DNA of 64,000 nucleotides from Caprella mutica (lineage: Eukaryota; Arthropoda; Malacostraca; Amphipoda; Caprellidae). The notes below the pieces were generated by a model that worked only from the letters and a program-made list of their open reading frames with translations, searched no databases and was not told the DNA's origin. Position 1 is the stretch's first letter, and each line of letters opens with the position of its first letter. The DNA lies in NCBI GenBank assembly GCA_947561585.1, contig CANNZV010002610.1, positions 27,007 through 91,006 on the forward strand. Direction: 5' to 3'. Made by a program: the position numbers and the translations under genes. This document shows positions 13,216 through 26,266 of the stretch, piece after piece.

Positions 13216-16200
13216 TAAAAATGAGCGTATTTTAGGCCTAATTTATTAAAGCTTTCTATTTACAAATATGGCTAAGAATGATTTCATATCATACATAACT
13301 TCAGACTTTGAATCCTCATACCTATATGCTATTAATGCGAATTTCTCTTCAGGTCACCAATTACAGAATTTTTTTATTAATCTGATACATATTTCCACTG
13401 TAATACATAGGTATTCATATTATTATATAATAGGTACATAGGTAATTGAAACAAGCGTTCAACTACGAATTGATCCACTATATTTCAAATCTGTCATCTT
13501 AGATTTGGCACCTGTGTAAACTAGGCCTAGTTTGCCCGATCTTCAATATTAGCTTAGAAACTAACTATTAACTGTTAAGGAAGCGATTTTTCTAGTCACA
13601 ATGTGGCATTGAAGAAGGCCACTACTGTATAGTGAGGCCAAATTCACATGTGTCAGTTACCAATTTCCTCTTTTAGTAGGTAATAGTTGCTTACTTTAGG
13701 CCTGTATGTTTTATCTCAAATAATTATTGTGTTTAATATTAGACTGATAATTGATACAATTCTCTAAAGAGGTTAGAGATTTAATCTTTCCACATTTACG
13801 GTTAGGTCAATTATTTTTTTTATTGTAATATAGCTAATAAATGAAATCAGAAAGAACTCTGTCTTCTAAACTAGGACAGACTATGCATTTACTTAGTATT
13901 TAATTAAATAAATACAGCACTAGTCTATAAAAGTAGTATTAGTACTTTAGCTGTTAAGTAAAACTAACCTATCAAATTCTTGAACAAGTTAACACTTATC
14001 TAGCAGAGCATGAGACTGACAATAAAGAGCGTTAATGTTACATACATAAGGTTTAAATGAAACACACACATGCACGCACATTGATACACAGAAGTATGTG
14101 TTCACTCTAAGTGTAGTCGCAGCTTTGCTCATTTACTCCCAAAAGAATATGTAGTCACTAGGTAGTCACATACTCATTTGTCAGAGAGTAGCTAGGTATA
14201 TGTATCCAATATTCAGCTTGGATGTGCACAACTTATTTGTGCCAGTACACTATTGATCAGCTGCTGCTATAATATGATTTGAAGCTAATCATATATACAG
14301 TAGACTAATATTATTCCAAGATAAGCTTTTTATCGTAGTAATATAATAACATTCGAATTATTTAGGTTATAATAGATAGGTATTAATACAATTTCAAATA
14401 TACTGAAAATCCAATAACATTTGATCTTGAATTCCACTTCATTCAGGAAATAATTAATTAATTTATGGGATGCCAGTTCACGCGGATAAAAATATAAGAA
14501 TAAATGAACAGCGTCTTAATTTCATTCCAATTTGGCCGATGGAAAGGAAAAACTATTCGGCGTATTTGTCACTTAACTCGTACCTATAAATATATTTAAT
14601 TCATACAGAGATAACTTTCATGTAACACTAAAGCGAGGAAAATATGCAAATGAAATTGAACTCGGTGTGTAAGCATTTTATTTACAATCGGTAAAATCTA
14701 ACCATAATATGATCATCAGAAACCACACAAGTTAGGCGTTAGTCCGGCAGCCCGAGCGAGCAGTCGTTCTATTTTGAAGTGAAGAGCTTGGTCTAATTCA
14801 TTTAGCTAGGTAACGAACATCTTTACACTATTTGTTCACCTAACAGAGCAGACCACAAGATTACCTAGCGGTGTTATGGTGACTATAGCTCATGTATTAG
14901 TAACCAATAGAGAGAGATACTCAGATATTAGGGTCTGGCGCGAAAAAGAAGGACTGTGTTGGAGAAACTCTGATCACCGGAAATAAGATATTGATTATTA
15001 ACTCTAACGTATCAGCAGAGTTATGAACCAGTTAGTTACACTTAAAATGTGTGATTTACTTCTATATTTCATTATTGATGGGTAAGAATAATTACATTTC
15101 TCAATGAGTTATTGCACCAATAATATTTGATAGAAAATCATTGATCCAAGCTTTACTTTATGAGAGATGTACCTTATAATAATCGAGAGAATTAACTAAG
15201 TATCGAATGAAGGCACACAACGAAATCAGGGAAAATAATCAATATTTTTTCAATTGAATTACCTTATCCTTCGTATATAGGTTTTCAGGATAGATAATTT
15301 AATGTGATAACTATTTAAAGAAAAACTAGGTATATCAAATATGTAGTCCTAGAGGCGACTAAGTACATGCGAAGCAAGCACTTTTGTTTCATTCGAATTT
15401 ATAGCAGTTGGCAAATAGAATAAAATGAAAGTATAAGGGAGGAGAGCTCGTAAGTGCGTTCGTTGGTGCATGTAGTCGTCATATGAAGGAAGTGAGAAGA
15501 AACTTTGGTGGGTATGGAAGTTGTGAAGAAAGGAAGGTGTGTTTGTATGTTGGTATTGCGGAGGGAGGAAGCGTATACACATGGAAGAAAGTACATCGGT
15601 GATGTCAGTACAACTACTCTGCATATAGATACACAAATGAAAGTACATGATTTTGCAGCGATCCTAAATATGTTTTAGGATCACTTTTAAGATATAAGGG
15701 AGTTCAGTAATTATTGCAAATGCTAACTGTACATATTTTAGCAACAGTTTCTATTGACTTGCCATCAAAGGTGAAAAATAGCTAAGGAGCCGCCTTGCGG
15801 TGAATTAGGAGCTGACAAACTTTGCATCCCAATTTTACAGTTCACTAGTTAGTTGAGAGAAGATTCAAAGTGGTGATCATCAAAGATGAAGCTACCTCTA
15901 TAAGATGAAAGAAGTACATTTAGGTGGATAGTCAAGTAATTAAATTCTGTCGAACACTAGTTAATCAGTATGTTTAGCACCATGTATAATTGTTAAGATA
16001 AGAAGTGGTGAGACATGTTCTAGTTTCCGGTGAACTTATACCTAGTTCACTTTCAGAAATGAGAGATTAGGAGAACTAAAGCAACAGTTCTGTGTGGTGA
16101 CGTTAATATATTGGACTATTTCTTCTTACAGTATCAATAACAATTAACTAAGTTTACTTAAAGAAATAATCATCAGAAAATAGTGATTTTGGAATAAAAT

Positions 16201-19200
16201 GGATATTCATAATTTTATTGAATTTATTCAGCATTTTTTACTTGTGCCCGTGACGAAGCATCTTCAAACTAGACTAGTAACCAGGGTCAACCAGAGAGCT
16301 CAGCTTGTTGCAGTCTATTCCCAGCACGGAGGAAGTGTCTCGCTAGTTTCTACAGGAAGACGCACCCATCCCTTTGGCTGTTGACCTCAGAAAATAAACT
16401 GATCCATCTACTCAGAGCACAACACTAATTATTGCCTTGCAAATTTAACGGAACTCGATTCTTCTCTGCAGAGGAAATTGGGATATGTTCCACGCTATCG
16501 TAAAACACACCTAAATTAGAGTTGTACGTACGAAATGATATTGGAATATCTTGTGAATCAAGTCTGTGAATTACATTCTTTCTTTATGATACAGGAAAAA
16601 AATACAAAAAATCAATTGGTGGAAATGATAGCCAATAAAGATCATTACCTCAATGAACACTTGGTATGGCAATATAAAGTAGATGACCGCAAACCATAGG
16701 ACATTCCACTGATATTTGGGAATGTAAGATGAAGCCGCACAGCACGATCTATGTGGAATGTCCGTAAAAATCAACCCATGGCACGACCCAACTCATTGAA
16801 TTATTTACATTTCATTTAGTAAAATATCCTAATTAACATGCAATCATTTTCTAATCAAAAAATCAAATTACGTAAACAATTCACATTGGATGATGATCTC
16901 TCAAAGTAGAGGATGGAGGTATTCACGACTATATCTGATACAAATACTAACTCCACACTCTTTGTCTGTGCTCTACGCACCAAATAAGGACTCTATTCTG
17001 CCTGATACAGAGGAGGTAACATGGTAATAATAACACAGCTCGTCGTACACACACGTTCCCATAAGGCTACCTACCTAGTTGGCGTGTGTACATTCAGATG
17101 CCTGTAATCGGCTTCTAAATCATAAAGAGGTGGAGTAAGTAGGTATTCCTTGATTATCTAATTATTTCTAGTTGGTACTAATACTCTTTGTTTTTATTAG
17201 ATTAGGCTAAGACTGTCGGCAGAGTAAAGTAATTCATTATGTAGCTAATATTACCAAAGTTATATTATATTTATTCGAAACATTTATTTTTTATAAATAT
17301 TTGAGTAGATGTAATGTTTTATCATAGTAACTAGATTATGATGAAAAAATCTAATTTGTAAGTAATAATAATTTCCTATTATTTGAGTTAATAAATTACT
17401 GTGACCAATGAGACTGATTAGAGTGACAAGTGGTTAGTAGTCACATTCTTGTGGACAAATGACCACCCCAGAGTTAAGGTACAAGCCAGAGATTTTGACC
17501 GCAGAGGTATCTATCAATGAACAAAATGAAATCATCACACCAGATGAAGCCGTCTGTAAAGGTGGTAAATTAAACTAACCAGTTGTCTGTTTTATGATTT
17601 CAGCCAAGCAGGACCATTATCTATGACAATCATTGATTTATGTATGTGCTTTAGAGTCTTAATTGTATTTGAGTAGGTGATAGGGGTATTATCACATATT
17701 TAAAACAGCTTCCATATTAGTCAATATATATTATCATATTTCAGATAAGATCAAAGTAACTTATATATTTAATGAATTTAATACATTTTTACCAATATGA
17801 AAAATCCTTTGTTATCCTTAAATTCAATAATAACTAGGTAAATCATCTATATAATTATCTATGCCAAGATCGTAGCTCTATGCTGGAAATCCCTGGTAGA
17901 TCCATTAGACAAACTCTTAAGTATTCCTTATCTTCTCCTAAACTCTCAGTGATAATGACATCAATAAGCCTAACATCCTCTACTAGGACACAGGTTATCA
18001 AGATGTCGTACCTACATACCTCAATTACTTATGTGAAACACCTTTCTGATTTTCAAAAACATAGATACCATACCCTTATCAATCGAGTGATTATCAACTG
18101 ATTTTCATTCTTAATTTCAACAAGAACGTTAAAAAATACAAACAAGAAATAGGTGTAACAATCTTTCGCCCTGACATTGTCGATAAAATCACACTCCAAC
18201 ATCGGATATTCCTAATTTCACCTATCAACTGACCACGCGCGCCAGCAGAACTGCTGTCGTTTACCAGCTTGAGTTCCCGCCCATTTGTACACCTGCTAGT
18301 TTGCCGCCTAATTTGAGGAAGCAGTACTTTTCCCCCGATTGATTGAGATGAGAGTCTGTTATTCATCAGGACAGATTAGGGATGGAAAAATTGTACTGCA
18401 AATATTTAGTTTCTATCTTCATTTTTCATTCCTCGCTAAGAATGTAACCGACATGAAAAATTCACAAAGAAACGTAACTCCACAGAAGGGCGTGTGCTTC
18501 TCGCACGTTTCCTTTCATAAATGTCGGGACAGTACTTTTCTTCGGTATTCTCTCGGCGATTGAATGAATACCCATGCACCACCACATTTCCGCCCTTTTG
18601 ATTTGATAACACAGCTAATATCAACTATATAACAGAAGTATATCATTGCTGTTATTTCTACTAGATTGTTCGAATACATGAATGAAATTTCATATTTAAT
18701 TTATTTTAAGTAGTTTTTAACTACATTATTTATGAAATTAATGATGTAGGTACCTAACATTGACAAATTCTATAATTCTGAAATACATAAATATGTCTAA
18801 AAATACAACCTAATGTTGCATAATTCAACTCTCAAGCAAGACTTCAAAAATATAAAAACGATTCAACTTCTATCATCTGGCGCGCAATATCATGCTCGCC
18901 ATCTGTCGAGACACATTCTTAATCGAAAGCATCCAATTTTCTAAATCGACATATGCTATAATACCAACAGTGTTATAATTTCAATTTTCTAAAAAGAATG
19001 AAAATGTTTATCCCTAACATAAAATTAAAACTCAAGTATGCTCATATAAACACACGCAGAAAATCTTAGTTGATTTCTAATTGTAAAGATCTAGGCCTCG
19101 ATTGTCGGCATGATTCTCTCCTGAACAACCGTGCAACTTGCTGACTTCATTTACATCGTAGTGTTCGCATAATTAATGCACAGTTCATTTGATAAGCATG

Positions 19201-21567
19201 TCGCATGTAGAGCTATCAGCATCACCAGTTATGCGACCGATGGTAGGTAGGTAGTGAGGCTGATCTTCCACCTTTACAATAAGGTTTGGAGTATCTCCTA
19301 CAGTTTGTATAGCCTCACATCGTTCTGTTTGTGTTGTAGGCAGGAATGTCGTGACTGGAGCAGTGCGCTAATAACAGTGAAGTCATGTGAAGGGAAGGTA
19401 TAGACTAGACTAGCGACTCTCATTACCTCTGAGCTGTGCATTATCTTAAATCATCTGCTAGAATGACTCACTAAATATCTCCCGAACATGCTCTTATTAA
19501 AATAAACAGTTGAATGGCTAATGAAATATCCAATTGAAGTATGAACAAGTTATGCAGATACCATAGTATGTTATTACAGTTTATTGGTTAATCTGTACTC
19601 GTTTCGTCATGGCTTTATTACCGATAGCCAAGTAAAACAACTTTTTCAGAAGTATTTATTATCCTATTTCCTATTTATTGTTACTACCTGAACTTGCTCA
19701 GGCTGATCTAGGCATCGTCCCAACCCGGACATATTTTCTCTATTATTCACATTCCTAAAACTTAGGACCACATATGAAATTACTAATAGAAACTTTGATC
19801 AAATCTACATATGTAATTTCATCAACAACTACTTTACTACTGTAGGTTAATAAATTGCGAATGTAACATACTAAGATTAAGGAAGTACATCTTACTAGGT
19901 AGTAGTAATACCTACATTCTTTGAGGTCAGGAGATATAGAACTCAAAATAATATAGTGAAGAAATCGTGTAAGATGTTTTCAAGGAATGCACATGTAGGT
20001 CAAATTTAAAAACACTGTAGGTAACATGTATTTTTTTTAATGCTGGATTTTATTGTAAAATATCTTTTTACATAATTAATGTGCAATTATGATTTTTAAA
20101 ATTTAAATTGAAACCTGAAGTGTGATTAACTGCGTAGTATCATTTACGATACAAATAAAACATCAAATACCTTTACATTCATATTCTTTGTAACCATCAA
20201 AGACTGGCTAGTAGGTATTAATATATTAGTTAGGCCTTACGCAAAAGATCAAATTTCTTACCGTTTGTGAGTGAGTAAATCTGTATGCAGTTGAAGTCCA
20301 AAGTCTGATAATTATATTTTTGATAATAATTTGCACTCAATCGATATTATAATAAGTTAATTTATTATTTTACTTAAATAACAATACGATATCTAATAAA
20401 GATGGAAAGTAACTCCAATTTGATCAGTATTGTTCAAAAGATCAGCCACAAAGTAGGTACACATTTCCAAGATCAAATTCTCACACTCATCTGTATCCTG
20501 TAAATATTTCTCTGTCACACACTCTGCACTACCCCCCCCCCCCCTCCTAACACCGTCCCCACCTCCACAGTTTCGTGGAATTCCCTTAATAAACTCTTCT
20601 AACTCAAATTATAATCATATTTATACTTTGCCAATATACCTCATATACTGAATGGAAAGTAAATACTAGTAATTGATACGAAATATATGTAGCAGATAGT
20701 CTTTCACCCCCTCCCCTACCTCACAAACCGTAGATACCTCTCCCTCTCACCTCACCCCCCCACCCACCAAGTGCTCCTTTTATTTACCACTAACAGTCAA
20801 ATGCGCACTAAATTTATTGATATAGGCAAGATATTGTGTAGTTAACGAGCTCCTGTGAGATCATGTACACTTTTTAATGGGAAAACATAATGGAAATCAT
20901 GAATTATATTTAGCATATATTTTAAATGTATCAACATTATATTATATTGCAAGTAAAATTAATTTTATTTTAAAAAATTAAACTGTTTTAAAAGAGTATA
21001 TTTTTAAAACATTAAGTCTCTTACATTCTGTCAAAATAATCCTCTTTTTAAATTATTTTTAAGGACAATCCCATTATAATGGTATATGCCTTTGTTTTTA
21101 GTCTATTGTTTGTTATCTGTGTGATGATCTTAGCCGGTTTCAAAAATCTATCAGTCATATACCTACAAACGCGATTAAAAGCTACTTACACAGATAGGCC
21201 TAATTCTATGGTGAAAGCTTACACAGCAGACACGTATGTACGCATGTTCAACCTGTTTTCAAAATGACATAATAGGATCTATATGAATTCGAAAAATAAC
21301 TACTGCGTAAATATTACCATTACAGTCAGTGGAATGTTTCACATACAGTGACATGTGATATTAAATAGATATTTGTTGGGATAGCCACTGAGTAAATAAA
21401 TAATCATCTAACTAATTAACTTTAGAAATAGTGTCAGTGTTTTTTGCAGGCTAAATAATTTCATTTACCTGTAAATAAATAAAACTCATTAGTCTCCTAT
21501 GATCAGAAATGTAATAGAACTTCAAAATAATAATTATGATCATTGTAAGCTATAATTAAAAATTAAT
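13216..21567. other. intergenic, no gene recognised
   Basis: About 8.3 kb of AT-rich DNA with only short chance frames. Homopolymer and C-rich low-complexity patches occur near 20530 and 20700-20770. I see no conserved protein segment, RNA gene or complete mobile element. Confidence 0.4.
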
Positions 21568-21715
21568 AGGGTAAGTTACGAATTTTCAGTCAGTTCCACT
21601 TTTTCGGTCGTATAAGAAAAGAATTATTATTATTATTTAACAATTATTGTAATTATTATATTGTTTTTTTATATGACCGAGGATGTGGACTGACCGATAA
21701 TTTGTAATTTACCCT
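21568..21715. mobile_element. palindromic MITE, family A copy 1
   Basis: The left end AGGGTAAGTTACGAATT is mirrored by the right end AATTTGTAATTTACCCT, and the inner arms (TCGGTCGTATAAG / ATATGACCGAGG) are also inverted. The element is flanked by TA on both sides, as expected for a Tc1/mariner-type target. Related copies lie at 22688-22903 and 40630-40825. This copy sits just upstream of the CRE-type promoter. It has no coding capacity. Confidence 0.8.
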
Positions 21716-21803
21716 ACATACTCAAATACTTGACGCAAGTGACCAATAAGAATTGTATTCACAGTGACGTTCGGATGTGCGTCCAATAAAAGTATCTCCT
21801 GTT

Positions 21804-21978
21804 GAACGTCACTAGCGCTCTGACCCAATGACGTGATTTGATAGCGTGACGTCACTAACGCTCTGAACCAATGATGTGCCTTGATAGCGTGACGTCATTA
21901 CTGCTCTGACCCAATGACGTGCATGGATAGCGTGACGTCACCAAATCAGCCACCAATACTCTGGTTAGTTTCTCAGTT
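21804..21978 (+). promoter_or_regulatory. promoter with tandem 43-bp CCAAT/CRE units and TCAGTT initiator
   Basis: Three perfect palindromic CRE sites, TGACGTCA, start at 21847, 21890 and 21933, exactly 43 bp apart. A decayed fourth, GAACGTCA, sits at 21804 in the same phase. Between them are CCAAT boxes, two fused to a further site as CCAATGACGTG (from 21825 and 21911). An arthropod-type initiator TCAGTT lies at 21973-21978, and no TATA box is visible. CRE sites are bound by CREB/ATF proteins, CCAAT by NF-Y, and TGACGTG resembles ATF6/XBP1 sites. The start site is inferred, not measured. Confidence 0.75.
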
Positions 21979-22261
21979 GAGTTTCAATGTGTTTGTGGTG
22001 GCGTTAGAGTGTGGATGTGCGCTGCTCCTTCCTCTTACATCACAACTGAATTGGATTGCCTTCTCATTATAGCCTCTCTTATCACACGGAATTCTTTGAG
22101 TGAATAATTGAACAAATTGAGAGAACGTTTTTGTGCATTTAATTCCTACTCTACTTTGTGTGTTTATATAAAAACTTATTGCAGTTATATATTTGAAGTG
22201 ATTTCTACCCATTTGTGGATTAGCAGTTTTTGGATTTTAATCCAAAGGATTTATGTAACCG
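21975..22261 (+). other. non-coding leader exon with three upstream ORFs
   Basis: This inferred first exon runs from the initiator to a strong donor, ACCG|GTAAGT, at 22261/22262. It contains three ATG codons, none in the main coding sequence. They are a 6-codon uORF at 21987, a 30-codon uORF at 22015-22107, and a minimal ATG-TAA start-stop at 22253-22258. Splicing to the acceptor at 24095/24096 places the main ATG 9 bases into exon 2. uORFs of this kind usually damp translation and can confer stress-dependent control. The exon end points lack transcript support. Confidence 0.6.
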
Positions 22262-24095
22262 GTAAGTTGCTAACTACATAAAATTATTTATGAGATATTT
22301 ATCTTAATTCATTTAAAATATTATGAATGTTTAATAGAGACTTAATTATGTTAGCTTGCCTAGTACTTTCATCTGTAATACCTACATAAGCTACATTATA
22401 CTTAAATTCGAAACACCTGTGTGCAAGCTTGTTACTTTTGAAAAGAAAATACTTTTTTATATTTAAATATAACACATTATTTCTCTATTATATATTATTA
22501 GCATATGTATCATTATCGTGTGCAGCGTAAGTTATTTTAATCTAATCAGTAATCGCTAGTAGTGAAGAACTGTCGAAGTGTGCATATTGATAATAATTAA
22601 CCACACTGATAGTCAATTAGGCATGTGGTATTTCCAAGCATTTGTTTATTTATTAATATGTCCACTGATTCTAAATCACACTCATTAGGGTAAGTTACGA
22701 ATTATCGGCCAGTTTCACATCTTCGGTCTTATAAGAGAAAACGATAGAATAATTATTTGGGTAGGTATCCATGATACTTACTCGTTTTATTAATTGGTAT
22801 CCTTGATACCTGCAAGCATCATGGAAGCCAATTAAAATAATATTATATTGTTTTACCTACATGACCGAAGATGTGAAACCGATTGATAATTCGTAAGTTA
22901 GCCTAATTCAGTTAAGATGGCAATGGTGACTAGGTAGTTCTCATCTCCCCTCCATCCACATGTTGAATATGTCTCATATTGGTGTATTGATCCCCTGACA
23001 CATTCTTTGAAGCCCAATCTGTTCCATTAAGTGCTTTGGGGTTTGTCCATCTCGTCCACTTTGATTGAATTCCAACTTTAGCGTCATTTGGAGACTGGCT
23101 TGAAAGGTGTTCTGAACTTTATAGGCTCTTGAAAGCTAACGTGAGGTTATTTAGTGTCCGGTAGTACGTGGCCCGGTAATGCACCCCTATACGCTATTGT
23201 CAAACACCCTAACTGTGAGAAACAACTCTCGGTGGTATGTTCATTCAATTACTTTCTTCACTGTGTTGTTTGTTGCCTGAAGATGAGGCAGATTGTATGT
23301 ATTTACATGAATCACTGACGAATGGCAACATTTCCTGCCACTTCATGAATTCTCAGAGCCTGTTAGTCCTATTTTTGGTTACTTGTTCATTTCTTGCAAG
23401 TGTTCAATTGGTCGTCCTTGTGCCTACAGTCAATCCTGTAAGCGTCAGTCTCCATGACCTACATGCATAGGCTGGACTCTGCATAACGTCTAACCTCAAT
23501 ACCAAGCCTTAATATCTTTCATTCTATCCAATAATAGTCTCTATAAAGAACATTGAGCTGTGCAATAGAGTACTGCTATTAGAATAGCATATAGCGTTAG
23601 GCCCACTACTTCCGGTCACTAATAGTTTTATCATTTCGTCTCCTTGTGTTTCCACTCTAAATACAAACACCACCCATGAATGCGTAATTAGCGCCGCTGT
23701 ATCACTCACTGTGTGCATCATTGGGTGTATTCACTTGCTAAGGATGCAGCTCTTTTTGCGCCTCACCCCCCCCCCCACAAAGCTAACAGGTCACGGTGAA
23801 GTCTACGGACTCCACTATGCTGGTCTCGGAATGAGAGTGAGTCTGGCGCTCGCTCGCGTAACTGTTGACAAGGTCGTTTGTTTATGCGTAAGTAGTGGAG
23901 TGGCGGTAGCGTAAGTTCACACTCGGAGACAAGCTGATGGATTAATGCTATGCACTTTAGAGCCATTGCGTGTACTCGAGAGATTGCTTCGCTCATACTT
24001 TGCTGCGTAATAACTATTATATTAATAATTAAGCAGTTTTAAAAATTGAGATAATATTTTAGTACTTGTATTTATGATATATTTTCTTGTTTCAG
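22262..24095 (+). other. intron 1 of the Ser/Asn-rich gene
   Basis: Bounded by GTAAGT at 22262 and TTTCAG ending at 24095. It holds MITE copy 2. Around 23740-23930 there is a less AT-rich patch with a C-run and potential donors (GC|GTAAGT, near 23886 and 23911) that could be an alternative first exon, but nothing in the sequence proves it. The remainder shows no recognisable feature. Confidence 0.5.
22688..22903. mobile_element. MITE, family A copy 2, in intron 1
   Basis: Left end GGGTAAGTTACGAATTATCG is inverted at the right end (GATAATTCGTAAGTTAGCC), with inner arms CACATCTTCGGTC / GACCGAAGATGTG. TA flanks both ends (22686-22687 and 22904-22905). The loop differs from copy 1 and carries its own inverted pair around TATCCATGATAC. 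It lies in the first intron of the Ser/Asn-rich gene. Confidence 0.8.
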
Positions 24096-24103
24096 GCACA
24101 TTT

Positions 24104-26266
24104 ATGGCCATAGACAGTGAGAATTGCCATTCTGGTGGCAGTGAATCCAGTCCATCCTCCCTCCACGGTCACATTAGGGACTGGTTAACTGAAGTGAACT
24201 CCTACTACCTCAAGTACCAGCAAAGTTCATCTGAAAGCAGTGAGAACTCTGCCCCCTCATCACCAGCAGACAGCACCTCCTCATCTGAAGCTGCTGCTCC
24301 CACCACCGACACAGAAATCATTGATTACCTCGATAAGTTGGAGCTGTTGAAACCTCCGACTTCCACCTCTGACATTCCCTCCGTTAAGCGAGGCCTAGAG
24401 CTTTCAAATGACAATGATAACAGAGACTCGGGACTGGATGAACTTGCCACCAATATGATTGCAACGCAAGCTGTTGATCCGTACGCTAGGGCAGCCAAAA
24501 GGCAGCGCCTGGCTCCCATACAGCCAGAGCTGCCTGTAAAAGCAGACGCTTCCAAAGACTCTTGTAGCTCCACTTCAAGTAGTAGTAGTTCTAGTTCCAG
24601 TAGTTCTGGTACTAGTAGTAGTAGCAGCAGCAGTGGTAGTTCTTCCGATTCAGAAGATGAAGAAAAGGAGCGAAAATGCAATAGTAAATATTACGTTGGT
24701 GAGATGTCAGTAGAAATGCTAGAAGAGCTTTCACTAGAAAACCAATTGTCCCCCATCCGCAGTGAGGAAAATTATATGGATTGTCCATACAACGGTGAAT
24801 CCGCCGCTAGTCCTCCTAGCCCCCCGAACAACGACAACCTGTTCCCCAATTCTGAAGAAGTTGAGACCAGAACTGGTATAAGTTTCGAGAAGAATTCATC
24901 AAGTTCATCTAGCTACAGTAGTCGAAATCACAAGAATTTGAAACCGTGGCCTGCGGACGGGAACCTCAACTCCTTGTCTTACGTCGCTAGAAACAAACAG
25001 CGCAACCACTTCATGCACATGTTTGAAAATGATCTCAAGAGAATAGATGACGTGGAGAGATGTCCTGGTAGATTCGTTCTGTTGAAGTAAGTACACAATC
25101 TAATTGCCATATCTATATTGTCTCTTTTTGATGTTTCTTGAAATATATAGAGTTTCTTCAACTAATGTTGTTGTTTTCTTCACAGGAATAGCGTCCATAG
25201 ACTTCGCGATGACATTCGTGAAGATAAAAGGAGAAAAAGAGAGTTGGAGCAAAGGCTTCACCAGGCCACAGGAGGTGGCTCATCTTTTCTGGGAGCTCAG
25301 GCTGCCGCTGCCGCCAATTCGGCTTCTCCAAGCTCCTCCTTCTTCTCCAATGAGCAAGCTAGTGCCTCCATGTCCATGAACGGATACCACAGAAGTGGTC
25401 CTGGTTACGATAATTATCACATGACTCGGAATCAACCCTACTCTGGCTATAACTCTCCAACCACCACCTCCTATGGGAATACCTTCAATAACAGTGGTAA
25501 TAACTCAAATGCTTTATATTGTAACTCTGCCCAGCAATACCATGCCTATAGTAACAATAGTAATTATTTAGTTCACAATATGTATAGTAATAGTAAACCA
25601 AATAGTGGTTATCACCAATATGGTATTCAACAAAGCTGTTACTATTATTACCCAGGTTATAGTAATAATTCAACGTCTGAAGGGTATCCATCAGCTGTGC
25701 AAAATACTCCAACGTACTCAGCGGCTTCAAGCAATAGCATGGACATTACTAGTTACCCTGTAGCTCAAGGTAACACTAGTAACACCGTGGAGAAGATTGC
25801 ACCTAGTAATACCAGTGTTCAAAATAACTCTAATTTTGATATCAAAAGTAACTATGATTTTATCATAGACGAGATTGATAAACAAATCTACATGTCTTCT
25901 GGTAGTCAGAATAGTAATAACCCTGTCACCAGTAGTAATAGTAGTTCACCTGTTCCATTTAGTAGTAATAGTAGTAGTTGCAGTACCAGTAGCGGTTCTA
26001 GTTATTACCATTATGATGGCTATGGCACTTCATATTCTCCTCAAGATTCCTATAGTAACTATTACACTGCACCAACTAGTGATAGTGATGTCAACCAAAC
26101 TCAAAGCTTAGACCCACACCGAAATACTCCAGAAACTCACAACTTAGAGATACCTTCCAGTCAAACAGTTCAGACTAACCCTTGTGGTAGGTCCTCCATG
26201 CTATCTTCTCGGAATGGATTCGAAGGAGTGGTGTACAGTAGTTTGTTAGCTTCACTAGATTCTTAA
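24104..26266 (+). CDS. Ser/Asn-rich, probably nuclear protein of unknown family (two coding exons)
   Basis: CDS = join(24104..25086, 25186..26266), 2064 nt, 687 residues. Exon 2 opens after TTGTTTCAG at 24095 and the first in-exon ATG is 24104. An upstream in-frame ATG at 24074 lies in the intron. The 99-bp intron has GTAAGT and CTTCACAG ends, and the phase-2 junction restores a Lys codon. The N-terminal segment IRDWLTEVNSYYLKYQ (about 24-39) is well mixed. A Ser-rich run at about 160-195 ends in acidic DSEDEEKE. The segment across the splice (about 310-355) is basic and helical, with RRKRELEQRLHQ as a possible nuclear-localisation or coiled-coil stretch. The C-terminal half is rich in Asn, Ser and Tyr. 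No DNA-binding or enzyme domain is evident. A nuclear regulatory role is inference from composition and promoter. Confidence 0.85.

Noticed and set aside
15349..15648. 99-codon minus-strand frame, His- and Phe-rich
   Set aside because: It arises from a purine-rich plus-strand patch, and an overlapping second frame is also open. No domain or conserved pattern.
24074..24103. upstream in-frame ATG as start of the Ser/Asn-rich protein
   Set aside because: The acceptor TTGTTTCAG ends at 24095, so 24074 is intronic. The exon itself offers ATG at 24104.
24325..24681. 118-codon minus-strand frame with a Leu run
   Set aside because: It is the antisense shadow of the Ser-rich run of the plus-strand gene. 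The Leu run is the complement of AGT/AGC codons.
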